DNA of 36,281 nt from positions 1-36,281 of the forward strand of contig MU835793.1 of NCBI GenBank assembly GCA_029204225.1, written 5' to 3'. A program made the translations under genes and the position numbers. Below the pieces are notes generated by a model. That model was given only the letters and a program-made list of their open reading frames with translations, had not been told where the DNA came from and ran no database searches. Below are positions 8,998-19,092 of the stretch, piece after piece. Each line of letters opens with the position of its first letter. The first letter of the stretch is position 1. Source of the stretch: Diphasiastrum complanatum (lineage: Eukaryota > Streptophyta > Lycopodiopsida > Lycopodiales > Lycopodiaceae).

Positions 8998-10075
8998 AGT
9001 ACTTGCTCTATAGAGATAGAGTATGTGTCCCCAATTCAGAGGATTATAGGCAGCAGGTCCTATATGAATGTCATGACAATCCTAGTGCGGGACACCCAGG
9101 CATATAGAAGACCTATGAGCTTCTTCGTAGGCAATTTTTCTGGCCCAGTATGAAAAAGGACGTCCACCAGTATGTAACCAGTTGCCAGAAATGTCAAGTA
9201 AATAAAGCAGAGCTTTTAGAGGCAGGAGGGTTGTTGCATCCCTTAGAAATACCAGCTGGTAAATGGGAGAGTATCTCCATGGATTTTATAGTAGGCCTGC
9301 CTAAAACCCAAAAGGGTAATGACGCTATATGGGTTACAGTTGACCGTCTGACCAAAATGGCTCATTTCATTCCAACCAAAACAACCGTTAGAGCTCCAGA
9401 GTTAGCGAGGTTGTTTGTAGACGGGCTATTTAAATTATACGGTCTACCTTCCGGCATAGTCAGCGACCGGGACAGTAAGTTTTACTGGAAATTTTTGGAG
9501 GGCAGTATTCCATATCTCCATACTAAACTTAATATGAGTACCACCGACCATCCACAGACGGACGGTCAAACAGAAAGGGTAAATCAAGTGCTGGAGGATA
9601 TGCTTCGAGCATACGTCAGCAAGAAGCAGACTAATTGGGAGGAGTATCTCTCGATATTAGAGTTTGCTTACAATAGTAACCCTCAAATCAGGAGTGTGTG
9701 CTAAGTTGTCTCCAAGGTATTGTTGTCCTTTACCATCAGTAGGAGACTAGGCGAGGTCACCTATGAACTAGAACTCCCACACAGCAGTAAGGTTTTTCCA
9801 GTCTTTCATGTAAGTCAGTTACGAAAAGCCTTAACCAGATCAGACAGTCTGGTAGGGGACAGTGTTCTAGTGCTCCCATTGGATCCTCAACAACCTCCAC
9901 ATGAACCAGAGGAGATTCTTGATAGTAGAGAGATGCAGACTCGTCATACTCTATACCGAGAATATCTGGTTAACTGGAATGATCAGCATGTTGAGAATGC
10001 CACTTGGGAAAGAGGCAAGCGTCCTTTGCAAGATTTTTCCAGACTTTGTCTTAGAAGACCAAGACGGTTCTTAAG
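8998..10075 (+). pseudogene. Chromovirus integrase and chromodomain
   Basis: The integrase zinc-binding part (HPG, CQKCQ) is split by TAG at about 9105. The catalytic triad follows: Asp in SMDFIVGLP near 9280, Asp in VSDRDSKF near 9460, and Glu in QTERVNQVLEDML near 9570-9600. The reading ends at about 9703. A deletion removes the region between the core and the GPY/F module, which resumes at about 9705-9730 (LSPRY, PFTISRRLG) with the Gly of GPF changed. A chromodomain follows (EEILDSREMQTRH, YLVNWNDQHVENATWE) at about 9910-10030. Chromodomains steer insertion to marked chromatin, including heterochromatin in many chromoviruses. Confidence 0.85.
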
Positions 10076-10085
10076 GGGGAGGGAG

Positions 10086-10443
10086 TGTTATGAGCTCGTA
10101 ACCAGTGCCGAACCCTAGAGAACATAGATAGGCCAGATACCACAGTCAGGGTCGTGTCCAGTGTACATGACCAACAGGGCAAGACAGTGTGAGTAGTGTG
10201 CCCCGGCACGGTCCATAGCCATGGCGGGCCTAACACAGCCTAGGGACCCTGTTAGCTGGATAGGTCCCCCAGTTGGGTCCCGACGTGCAGTCGGCCACGT
10301 CGGTGCCACGTGGCCGACACTTGGCAGTAGCATGCTACCAATCGTCACACTGGGCTAGGAGGGGCTTACTCTATATCAGGGAGTAGGCAAGGTTGGGTGG
10401 ATCAGTTAGTGTTTGCCCTACTGTGGTGTTAGGATCTATTACA
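10086..10443 (+). repeat. 3' LTR of the chromovirus
   Basis: TGTTATGAGC directly follows a polypurine tract, and the LTR ends in ATTACA, where the sequence returns to transposase copy 3 (CCGAACGTGCCC, matching copy 1 at about 3395). Length is about 358 bp, short as for many plant chromoviruses. A TATA-like CTCTATATCA at about 10369 may be its promoter. The matching 5' LTR is not in the window. Confidence 0.75.
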
Positions 10444-12663
10444 CCGAACGTGCCCATACCGAAACGAAATGCAGCGAGCTCCTCCATGAGCCTGATAGGA
10501 TCCAAACCTATGTGTGGACCCACCCTGTGAATGTACTGAAGCCAATCGGCCTCGAGCTCCCTGTCTGCGATCTGTGTCGGAGAGAGGAAGAGGGGATGCA
10601 GCATGTGTGCAACGCTGTGGATACTCCTATGGAAGTAGTTCCACCGCGTCTCCCATATGAACTTCAGCTCTGTCATCCTGCAGGTGAGGGGCATGTGGTT
10701 TAGGGCATTATGAAAAAACTTAACATTGACAGAAAAACAAACTAGCAAGTACTGAAAAGATAAAGGTTAATTACAACACTGTACCGCTTACCTCTCTGGC
10801 TGGAAGATGGGCAGCTGCAGGAACTGTCCAATCCGGTCCATGAGCTCATACACCAGTCCAAGTGTCGACCCCTCGCTGTCAGCCATGCGGAGCACAATGT
10901 AGAGTGGTCGAAGCAGTCCTGACAATGTTTGTGCATCCCTCCAGAACTGGTCTCCCCTCATCGTGGAAGAAAAGTGCTCCCCATCCTCAGTGCGAGGAAA
11001 CGTACTGGCACCCCAAAGATCACTGGCAACCATCTGTAGAAGCTGGGACCTGCACCTGATCAAACGGTCGATGACCACCAAGTCAAATGCAAAGCGTGTG
11101 GGGGCTGGCTTACGGAGGTCCAGATGGCTGAACACCCGGAACATGGCAAGAACACGCCTCTTTCTGGTGAGTCACCAGGAAGAGGGCCTCCCGGACGATG
11201 GCTCTAACCCAGGGAAGTGCTCCAATGTCCCCCATCAGAAGGTCTATGCCGTGCGCTGCACAGGGGGTATGAACAATATGAGGGAACTCGGCCTTTAGCA
11301 GTACATCCATCTGAATGCAATTCGTGGCATTGTCCGTCACCACCGTGACGACATGCTGTGGGCCTATGGCTAGGATGGAAGACCTGATGACATCAAACAT
11401 GAACTCTGCAGATATGACTCTCCCCCCCTGCTGCAATCCACTGCCCTCAAAAACTGTGTGCCCATGCAGCTGGAGACCAGTATGTTGAGAATTGGCCTCC
11501 TCCTGACATCAGTCCAGCCATCAGACATGATGCTGCAACCGTAAGTGGCCCAGTGCCAACGCAGAGGCTCCATCTCTCTAGACAAGGACTCAAACCCTAT
11601 CCCTCAGCATGTGTGTGCAGACAACCTCTGAACTAGGGACTCTCCAGCTAGGGCTGACAGATTGTGCAAGGCGGAAGGCCCTTCTGAAGGGCTCAGAGTC
11701 GATGATGGCAAAGGGCAGGTTAAGCTCGTAAATTAGACTGGCTACGGCTTGTGTGGCCTCTCTGTCCATGTGCGGCTGATGTGCGCCGCGAATGGTCTGT
11801 TGCACAAGGGCTCTCCCTGGTGGGTGACGGGTGGTGGACCTCCAGCACGATGCACCAACCGTGACGGGAATGGACAATGACGCGACAGGCTGGGCACTGG
11901 TGGATGCATCGGCTGTAGACGTGGAATGGGGAGAGTGGGATGCACTGGCAGGGATGGGTGCAGCAGTATCGGTGGGGTGCACTGGTGGAGGGGGCAACAT
12001 CTGGCATGGGGTACGAAAACTGCTGGCTGAGGAGGTCATCCGGATGGGAAGGGAAGGAAGAAGGGATCTCTTCCACATCCTCGAAGGCCCGCCCAGTACC
12101 ATCCTGGGCCTGCTCGGGTGGCAGAGAGTCCATGAGAAAGTCGTAGACTGGGGGAGTGCGAGCAACAGTGGGTGGTGGCGGAACCGCAGTGGCAACTGGC
12201 GGACGCGATGGGACGGGATCCACCAGAATTTGAGAAGATGGGGGTGCGTGAGGCAGAACTGTCTGAAGGGCAAATGGACCGGAGGAGGATGCACTCCCTC
12301 TCCTCGTGCGTGCCAGCCAAGCAGGCAGCAACTCTGGGTCAGCCACATAAGGAGCGGTGCAAAATCGGAGAATGCCCTCCGAAATGGTGTTCTCACCCCT
12401 GCCACGAGCCGCAGCCCGTAGGTGTCCAGTAGTTGCTGCTTGTCGGGGACGGTCATGCTGCCACAAGGGGCAGCATTCAAGGTGGCACCAATTTTCGCGC
12501 GTGCACCGAGCAGATGGCCTTTAAGGCGAGTGAGGGATGCAGCAAACTCGACGAGACAGTATCGGCAGCGCACGATCTTCTGACCGGTCTTGTTGGCCTT
12601 GTTGGCAACCCGCCTGACAATGTCTACCTCGTCCCACAGTCCGGAAAGGTCGGATTGCAACAT
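10444..12663 (-). pseudogene. hAT-like transposase, copy 3: N-terminus to mid hAT region
   Basis: Reading leftward from the ATG at 12663 this copy has the BED finger (KIVRCRYCLVEFAASLTRLK), the Pro/Ser-rich linker, DUF659 (SIMSDGWTDVRRRPI; TDNATNCIQMDVLLKAEFPH) and the conserved helical region. It then has one intron (10678-10791) and KFIWETRWNYFHRS through ELAAFRFGMGTFG, where the chromovirus LTR cuts it off. Lesions against the other copies are frame changes in the linker, seven G instead of eight near 11430 in the DUF659 exon, and a 5-bp loss near 11168. An upstream in-frame extension to about 12880 lies in the leader and is not taken as coding. It is the longest uninterrupted transposase piece in the window. 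Confidence 0.85.
10678..10791 (-). other. Intron in transposase copy 3
   Basis: Donor GAGAG|GTAAGC and acceptor CCTGCAG|GATGAC on the minus strand, 114 bp. It is at the same site as the 113-bp intron of copy 1. Confidence 0.75.
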
Positions 12664-13040
12664 TGCGATGGAGAAAACTAGGGACAAAATGCAGATGAAG
12701 CTAAAGGTGCAAGGATGGAAAAAAAACAGCAGGGTACACTGTGTGAGAGACGTTGAAAATGGGCGAAGGCAGGACGAAGCAAGTCTGATGCAAGGCAGGG
12801 CAATGTGTGGGCGAAGGGCGACAAGGAATCGAAGGCAGGCAGGCGGAAACAGTAGCGATGGCAGGGGTGGAGGAGGGCGCAAAAAACTTTCTGATGAAAT
12901 GCGAGGGGGGGCGGGTAGTTTAGGTTAAAAACAAATTTAAAAAAATATTAAATAATAAATAATAAATTATATTATGGTACCGTGGTACCAACATGGTACC
13001 GCAGTACCAGTACGGTCCCGCGGTACCCAGTACCGCGGGA
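12664..13040 (-). promoter_or_regulatory. Leader and 5' terminal repeats of transposase copy 3
   Basis: Read on the minus strand from 13040, the GGTACC/CCGCGG repeats (GGTACCGCGGG, TACTGCGGTACC, TTGGTACCACGGTACC) are followed by an AT run and a purine/pyrimidine-biased leader to the ATG at 12663. The layout matches 4267-4629. Confidence 0.6.
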
Positions 13041-13071
13041 CCTATGATATATATATATATATATGTCATAG
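13041..13071. repeat. AT-rich palindromic junction between two element 5' ends
   Basis: CTATGA and TCATAG flank a run of alternating AT. On either side the GGTACC/CCGCGG repeats run outward in opposite directions. This is where two 5' ends meet head to head, and it can fold as a hairpin. Confidence 0.6.
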
Positions 13072-13214
13072 ATCCAGCGGTACCAAGATCCGCGGATCCC
13101 GGTATCGCGGATCCATACTGGTACCGCGGATCCATACTGATTCGCGGTATCATAATATATAATATTTTTTATTAATATATTTTTTAAATTTAAAAAATAT
13201 AATAAAATAAAATA
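13072..13214 (+). promoter_or_regulatory. 5' terminal repeats of copy 4
   Basis: GGTACCAAGATCCGCGGATC, CGGTATCGCGGATCC and TGGTACCGCGGATCC lie between about 13078 and 13132. An AT-rich run follows, as at the start of copy 2. The order and direction (+) match a second 5' end of the element. The BED to hAT exons that should come next are absent. Confidence 0.55.
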
Positions 13215-13459
13215 AAATTGAGTGGGCAATATGGGTATCAGCTTGAAGCTGTTGACTGAGAGCAGTGCATTTATGCAGGTTGCCGATTCTGACGAGAGCA
13301 AACAGCCAGAGGATGCAAAACACCAAAAAGTGTGTTTTCGCTCAGGGAGTCGGAAGGCCAAATCATGAAGAGGTCGTACCATCGGGTCCAGGCTCTACCA
13401 GCAGCCCCTCATTTCTTGATAAAGTTGTCTCTCTGACATGCAAATTTTAAACCTTGCAG
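13215..13459 (+). other. Unassigned stretch between copy 4 terminus and its AT-hook exon
   Basis: About 200 bp here match no other copy. A 45-codon frame runs from ATG 13231 to TGA 13366-13368 (MGISLKLLTESSAF...). From about 13410 the sequence matches the end of the intron in copy 1 and closes with the acceptor CCTTGCAG at 13459. It may be filler DNA or a replacement first exon; nothing decides between them. Confidence 0.35.
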
Positions 13460-15055
13460 ACAAAGATATCTGATTTGGAGCGCCAGGTTGACTTGCCTAC
13501 GGACAGCACCCATCCCATGCCTGCAGATGACCTGGGCACACAGCTGATGGCATAGAGAGAGAGGGAGCTTGCCGAGATGAGAGAGAGAGAGAGCTTGGGC
13601 TTGGGCACAGAGAGCCTCCATTGTACGAGGCAGATGAGCTAGTGTCAGAGGATGATCAAGATGAGGATGAGCCTATTCGGCTTGTGTTCGCCAGATCAGA
13701 GTGGGATGAGGCATATGATACAGGTGTTGGGCACACGCCTAGAGCAGGGGTCACAGGTGCATCACATGGTAGAGGTGGGTCACATGCCACAGATTATATC
13801 GGGAGACGGGCAGGGCACACGGGGGGGCCAGTGGCATACCTTCTTATGTTGATATGATGGAGGAGGCTCTTGATAGGGGGCAGAGTGATTTGGGTTTACC
13901 TTCCGCAGTTGCTTGGATGCGTGCATCACAGAGTCATAGACATTTCTACGACAGCACACTAGAGGAGTCACCAGATGACTTTGATTGTACCGATTGGGAG
14001 CCATGCAGGGTTCGCATGTTGCACAGGATGAGTCAGAGGATGATCTAGAGGATGGTGCACATGATGAGTCCCAGAGCCCAGAGCATTTGTATTCGGATGC
14101 CCAACTGGACGACTTGATTGCAGAGTTGGATTCTGAGGCCCAGCAGATGCCGAGCGTCAAGGCGCCCCCATCCTCTCTAGCCAGCATGCCCTACACAGAG
14201 TCTCAGCCAGAGCAGCTACACGAGGTGCCTGCAGTTCCTCCAGTTCCTCAGAGGGTGTATGTGCGCCGCACAGCACCTCTAGTGCCACCGATGCCATTGA
14301 GGCTGCAGCCCCTCCATCGCCATCCACTTCTGCAGCACCAGGTCTCCATGGTAGGCCACCATCTGTGCCCAGGTTTTTCTCTTGCAGCGCCCACATCCAC
14401 AGTGGCTCCTCCAGTGGCAGCACACACGACATATCCTCCTCCCTTGGCAGCACCCACTCCACCGGCTCCTCCTTTGGCAGCACCCAGGATGTACCAGTAC
14501 CGGCCACCGCAGCGCCCCTTTCAGTACATATCGCCGTTGTACTTGCCTCCTGCAGGGACGGCCCCTCCATAGCCAGTTCCTCCACCAGCAGCAGTCCCAC
14601 GGGCACACTCTCCACGGACCTATCCTCCACTATCAGCTGCACAGGGACACCCATCTTTGGCTTCTCTATCCCAGCCGGCCTCAGCTTGGGCCCAGCCTAG
14701 CCAGCCAGGTGATCTGCATGGGGGTGATGAGGCATTGACGGCTTCCCTCGTCCACAAGAGGCCAGGAAGGCCCAAGGGTGCACCGAACAAGAAAGGCAAA
14801 GCACAGAAACAGCCAGGGAAGAGAGGACGACCTCGCAGGGCTCCAGTTACAGGTAGAGGTGCAGTATTACAGCCAGCTGATCAAGTGTTGTTGGTTTGGC
14901 TTGCTTGGGGGCTGATGCGGAGGCAGATTGGGAGGATGAGGATGACGAGTCTTCCTCCTCGGATACATAGCCCATGCCAGTTTCCAGACAGGCATAGATA
15001 TCAGTTGCGAGAGTCAGCTCGGGGCCCTGAGTTTGTCTCCGGAGCATTCGTCTGA
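13460..15055 (+). pseudogene. hAT-like transposase, copy 4: C-terminal extension exon
   Basis: This is the plus-strand equivalent of 2849-1286. It starts after a kept 3' splice site with ISDLERQVDLPTD. It continues with an acidic part (SEDDQDEDEPIRL), YVDMMEEALDRGQ, a D/E-rich stretch, and a long Pro/Ala-rich region. It then has the AT-hook KRPGRPKGAPNKKGK, a second hook-like KRGRPRRAP (about 14819-14845) and an acidic tail (ADWEDEDDESSSSDT). Frames shift near 13600, 13840, 14000, 14310 and 14910, and TAG 14570-14572 falls at a small insertion. The hooks should bind the minor groove of AT-rich DNA. Pro-rich and acidic stretches resemble activation or partner-binding regions, but this is composition only. 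No hAT catalytic part precedes it. Confidence 0.75.
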
Positions 15056-15573
15056 GTCAGAGCCAGAGCATTGATTGTAGCTCTGTTATTTTATTTTTAT
15101 CAGTTTGATATCATGTTCCATGTTTGGCGTTTAGATGGCGATACATTGTATTCAGACATTTTCCATATTATATTCAGTGTTGGACGTACTTTATTCGTTG
15201 CACATTTTGTATTTGTCGATTTGTAATTGTGATGCTCTGTTTTCAATTTTATTTCGAATGGTATGTGCATATTTTCAATTAGTTTCAACTGCAGAGATTG
15301 ATAGTAGATGCACTACAAAGAAATACAACCCCCTTGATAGCATTTCATAAACACACATATTACATTGCAATTTTCCCAGGCACGCGTTGCACAAAAAACA
15401 CATTGAACATTAATTTCTACAGTGGTATCAAAATAACAATACGTATCCCGCCACATATGGCTGGGGCTGTTCTTTACACTGTGTTAAACACTAAATGCTG
15501 CTTCATCTTATGCCGAAAACTACATAACAACAGCCAGCCACATATGGCTGGATCCTATCCATTCTAAACATTC
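15056..15573. other. Spacer between convergent transposase and ORF2 (right arm)
   Basis: AT-rich 3' sequence of both genes, a mirror of 765-1285. Shared strings include CCGCCACATATGGCTGGGGC and GCTAGTAGCAT-like patches near 15330-15345. No gene is seen. Confidence 0.55.
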
Positions 15574-15783
15574 CTACGGATCCTCCATAGACTCCTCACC
15601 CTCGTCAGGTGCATTGTTCTGTCGCTCTCCGCTCTGCCTCCTGGTTTGCCCGATCTGCCTCCTGGTTAGCCCGACGGTGTGCTGCCCTTTCCCTGACCAT
15701 GATGAGTTGTCGTCGTGTGAAGTTCATTCCAATCTGCTCATACCAAATCCAGCTCGACAGCAACTGGGGATACAATAGCAAAA
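15574..15783 (-). pseudogene. Accessory ORF2 (right copy), C-terminal half
   Basis: On the minus strand this gives EQIGMNFTRRQLIMVRERAA, an Arg/Glu/Gln helix with RANQEADRANQEAER, and an acidic end closing at TAG 15576-15574. A one-base gain in AGCGGAGAGCG shifts the frame near 15622. Upstream of about 15783 the reading enters LINE sequence, so the N-terminal half is lost. Residues shared with the left copy around MNFTRRQLIMVR suggest that this segment was under selection when the element was active. The protein family is unknown. Confidence 0.6.
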
Positions 15784-17034
15784 AATAGTAAGCATCTGGT
15801 AGCAGGGTCCCTGCACATAGTATGTGGAACAAAATCTCTCCATAAGAACAAGAGTGGTATGCCCCTCACGGAGTCTGGTGACCGAAATGTGAGTAGTGGA
15901 CCAGAGAAAAGGACTCCCAAATAGGTGTAAGAGGTCACGATCTCAATCGGCAAGCCCGTCATAGTAGAATATCACATCTCTCATATGCTGTCTATTAGTG
16001 TTGAACACCATAATCTTAGTCTTCTTACTGTTAATCGTCCCCAAAGCTGACAAAAATGATGTAAAGCAAAAAGGTATCTCTGTAAACCAGCTGCAGAGGA
16101 TGAGAGAAGAACCACATCATCAACATATAATAGAATGGGGATAATAATGTCTGCTAGAGGACAGCCCTCGCCACCTTTCTCATGAATAATCCGCTCGAGA
16201 TCATCAATATACAGTGCAAAGAGAGTGGGTGATAAGGGACAAACCCTGCTCCACTCCAATGGTAGAATATATCTAAGGGGACCAGCCACTACCGTCTCTG
16301 AAGCGCGCCAAAACTCGCTCATATAAACTAATGATCGCAGCAATAGTCTCCTCTGTAAAGCCAAGTGAAAGTAACCTCTGGAAAAGGAGATGCCTCGGAA
16401 TAGAGTGAAATGCTTTGCGAAAGTCCACAAAGCAACAATAAACTCTCTGTTTCCGATGTTGAGCCTCCTCAATAATTCATCTCAAAATGAAGATCTGATC
16501 TGAGGTAGAGTATCCTGGTCTGAAAAAGATGAGGTTATGTGACCAAGTGAGAGATGTAAAAGTGAGTGATCGGAAATGGTAGGAGGTGTAATGGAGAAAT
16601 CAGGTATGTGAGGGATCAAGGCAGGTGATCCAATAAAGTAGTCAACTACACTATGTCCTCCACCATGAGGATAACATGTATATGCTGATGAAGAAGGCCA
16701 CTGTGTGAGGCCATTCAAGATGTCAAGATCGTGTGTCCTCTGCAAGAGTGAGCAGCTGCTCCCCAAAAGATGTAGCTGAGTGATACCCCGATCTAGTCCC
16801 ATATCCAAAGGGTGAATCCTGAGAAATTCTGTATCTGCATGAATTTCCCGTCTGTCTAAAACTTGTGCGAGCATTGAAATCTCCTGCTAATAAAATGTAA
16901 CTTAGAAAAGGTAGCGATATCATCTGAGAGTGCCTGAAATGGGTCTCCAACAAAATCAGCAAACGCCAAAGTCGGTGGAGCAAAATAGCATACAGCCATA
17001 TAAATGTCCTGAGGTAATCCCAATAGTGACCCAA
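15784..17034 (-). pseudogene. LINE (non-LTR retrotransposon) endonuclease-RT fragment
   Basis: On the minus strand, an apurinic-type endonuclease comes first: LLAGDFNARTSF near 16870-16900, later SVVDYFIGSPALIPHI and SDHSLLHLSL. Reverse transcriptase follows: FRGISFSRGYFHLALQ, CPLSPTLFALYIDDLE, and the catalytic LLYVDDVVLLSSSAAGLQ near 16100-16140 with both Asp residues. Then comes YTYLGVLFSGP near 15900-15930. Several frame changes and stops occur (for example near 16475 and 15965). The fragment ends inside the RT thumb at about 15783, where ORF2 begins. There is no 3' end or poly(A), and the N-terminal ORF is not recognised. Confidence 0.85.
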
Positions 17035-17158
17035 TAACAGATCAGTGCTCAGAGGTGATGGAGCTCAGAGAGAGGGCGCCAGATCAGGCGGTACCAAGAC
17101 AGGTGGCACCAGGTCAGCAACACCTCAAGCGTCAGCAGCAGGGCACACCAGCAGGCAG

Positions 17159-17160
<2 letters not shown>
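17035..17160. other. GC-rich segment between LINE and (AG)n run
   Basis: This segment contains GGCGGTACCAAGACAGGTGG and ACCAGGTCAGC, which recall the CAGGTAC motif of the outer element end at positions 1-280. The likeness is weak and may be chance. No coding sequence is recognised. Confidence 0.25.

Positions 17161-17211
<51 letters not shown>
17161..17211. repeat. (AG)n microsatellite
   Basis: Twenty-five AG units in an unbroken run. Open frames that cross it are low-complexity artefacts. Confidence 0.97.
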
Positions 17212-17212
<1 letters not shown>

Positions 17213-17215
<3 letters not shown>

Positions 17216-18753
17216 TTCATTAACGTCTTTTGAATGCCAAAAGGCATATATAAGACCAAGTAAGTACATCTCAAGTGTGATAGATACTGAAAGGAGCAAA
17301 TAAATGTCTCCATAAATAGCAAATACAACTGCTAAATAGTAGCCTATCAAGACTAAACAAATAAACAAACTCTCCTCTGTCATCAAGACATGAAAATCTG
17401 AGATAAGGTACAGGTACATGATGGTACAATAAATAACTAAAGCTGTACAGTAACCATCCGAACTATATGGGAAGTCATGTTATGTCACCACCAGGGACCA
17501 CTGCTGAAGAAAGCAAAGATAGTAGATGATGATGAGAGACAATGCAGGAACTGATGAAGTGGGCCTGCATACATGAGCTCTAGATCTGCGAGGTCTGAGA
17601 GTCTTTCTTCAATTGCATAAGCTTTTGCTCACAGCTCAGATTGCTTAATGTTACCAGAGGTAACTAGACTACCAGTCTTGACTCTCAAATTTCAATGCAC
17701 AAACATGTAGAGTCTTGATAGATCAATGCACATGTCACGAACATAATAGTCACTAGTAGTAGTATATAAAGTGCTCTTAAAAGCATTTAGAACTTGTTTT
17801 AATAAGAAAGGCTTAGCACTAAAAAGCCCAAAAAAGGGGGAAAAAAACCGGTTTGAACCATTTGCAACTCGAACGAGCCAGGACCTCCGTCTGGATCGGA
17901 CAAATCGTCGCGATTCGAATCTGCTGGAAACTATAGCAACCTTTGATGACGCACATGCCACACATCATGCAGCCTTAGACATGGCATGCATTGTTATGGA
18001 TTTATTTTGTAGCTTGTTCTATTACATATTCATTCTTGAGCTCTTCTAATCTAAGATCAACATTTTATTCATTATTTGCATTTTTTGTGGTCTTGTATTG
18101 GCACATAGATGATGTAACATCTCCTTACAATATTGTTTATACATTATGGGCAATGTTTTTTTTCACTTGGAAGGGTTTTGAACTTTTAATCAGGACATAC
18201 AATTATATTTTAATGTCCTAGGGGGCTGCATTGATTCGTTTACAACCCAATATTTGTTATTTGGTATTGTTGGTTCTCTTTTTATACATTTGTTTGTTAC
18301 TTAAATAGTTGTTCCTCATCGTTCGTTACCATAACTATCTGGTAGACTGTGGGCTAACTCAAAGGACTTAAGATAGTATAAAAAGGATTCTTATGGTGTC
18401 ATTAACATATCAGTACTCAGAGACTTGAAAGTTCTTTGTAGGGAGACTTTTGTTGGCGGTTGGAGGACCTTTATATTCAGCTTATTGGTGACTGTATTGA
18501 GATCTTTTGAGAAGATTGATTGGTAGTTTGCCCATTGATGTCATTGTTCGATGCGTGTATGTGATTTTCAGTAGATAATTTATCTTTTATCCTTTCCACA
18601 TGGTAGAACAGTTGCATTATTAGGCTGTGGGCCATTAATAAATGGTCGTCAAGCCAAGTGGAAAGATCACTTAAATATTTTTTCCCAGCATAAATGCTGG
18701 GCAAAGCATTATGCCGAAATTCTTTTTACGGCCTACACCTTGTGACTTTTTTT
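17213..18753. other. Gene-free stretch before the tandem pair
   Basis: No gene is recognised. Around 17830-17950 a short GC-richer block (GGTTTGAACCATTTGCAACT onward) lies in AT-rich DNA and resembles transposon relics in texture, but no domain is seen. The rest is AT-rich with many stops in all frames. Upstream exons of the JAZ gene could lie here but cannot be picked out. Confidence 0.5.
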
Positions 18754-18870
18754 GAGGATGGGGGTGTATTCCAACTTCTTAGGGACCTTCTATGGTTCAT
18801 AGTCCACTATGAGAGGATGGGGTGTATTCCAACTTCTTAGGGACCTTCTATGGTTCATAGTCCACTTTTA
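18754..18870. repeat. 59-bp tandem duplication
   Basis: GAGGATGGGGGTGTATTCC through ATAGTCCACTAT (from 18754) is repeated from 18813 with one G fewer. The copies are otherwise identical by eye. It lies upstream of the JAZ exons; no coding role is seen. Confidence 0.85.
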
Positions 18871-19092
18871 GAATCTCATATGGACTTCAAGATTCATACT
18901 GTTTTAGTTCTCATTCTCATGCCTAAAGGTTTTCTAATAGGAATCAATGGAATCTACAAACATTGCTGCAGCCTGTAAATTCCCAAGATATGTTTAATCT
19001 TTGTATGATTAATTGTACGTTAGGACTGAATAGTGAGTTGCTAATGTTTTACTGTATGTGCCAAGCCTTATGATATCTTTTATGTCCTTCAG

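Larger units (their letters stand above)
6471..10443 (+). mobile_element. Ty3/gypsy chromovirus, 5'-truncated, with 3' LTR
   Basis: In order it shows the gag C-terminus with CCHC knuckle, protease, reverse transcriptase, RNase H, integrase and chromodomain, then a polypurine tract (AAGGGGGAGGGAG) and a 3' LTR at 10086-10443. The 5' LTR, leader and most of gag are missing. The left edge joins transposase copy 2 and the right edge joins copy 3, which is in the other orientation and at a different place in the gene. The flanks are therefore not two halves of one insertion site. Stops, frame changes and one deletion make it non-functional. The domain order with integrase before a C-terminal chromodomain identifies a chromovirus. 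Confidence 0.9.

Noticed and set aside
11590-12882. 430-codon frame starting at 12882 as the full N-terminus
   Set aside because: The first 73 codons lie in the untranslated leader. The other copy aligns only from the ATG at 12663/4630, and the frame leaves the family reading in the linker.
14847-15047. Ser/Glu-rich minus-strand frame as a separate protein
   Set aside because: It is the antisense of the acidic tail of the transposase extension; the sense reading is supported by copy 1.
17045-17303. Coding frames through the (AG)n run
   Set aside because: Repeated RE/ER and SL peptides come only from the microsatellite.
17771-18049. 92-codon frame with a basic N-terminus as a JAZ first exon or other gene
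   Set aside because: It shows no JAZ N-terminal motif or splice donor that would join 19093, and has a transposon-relic texture.
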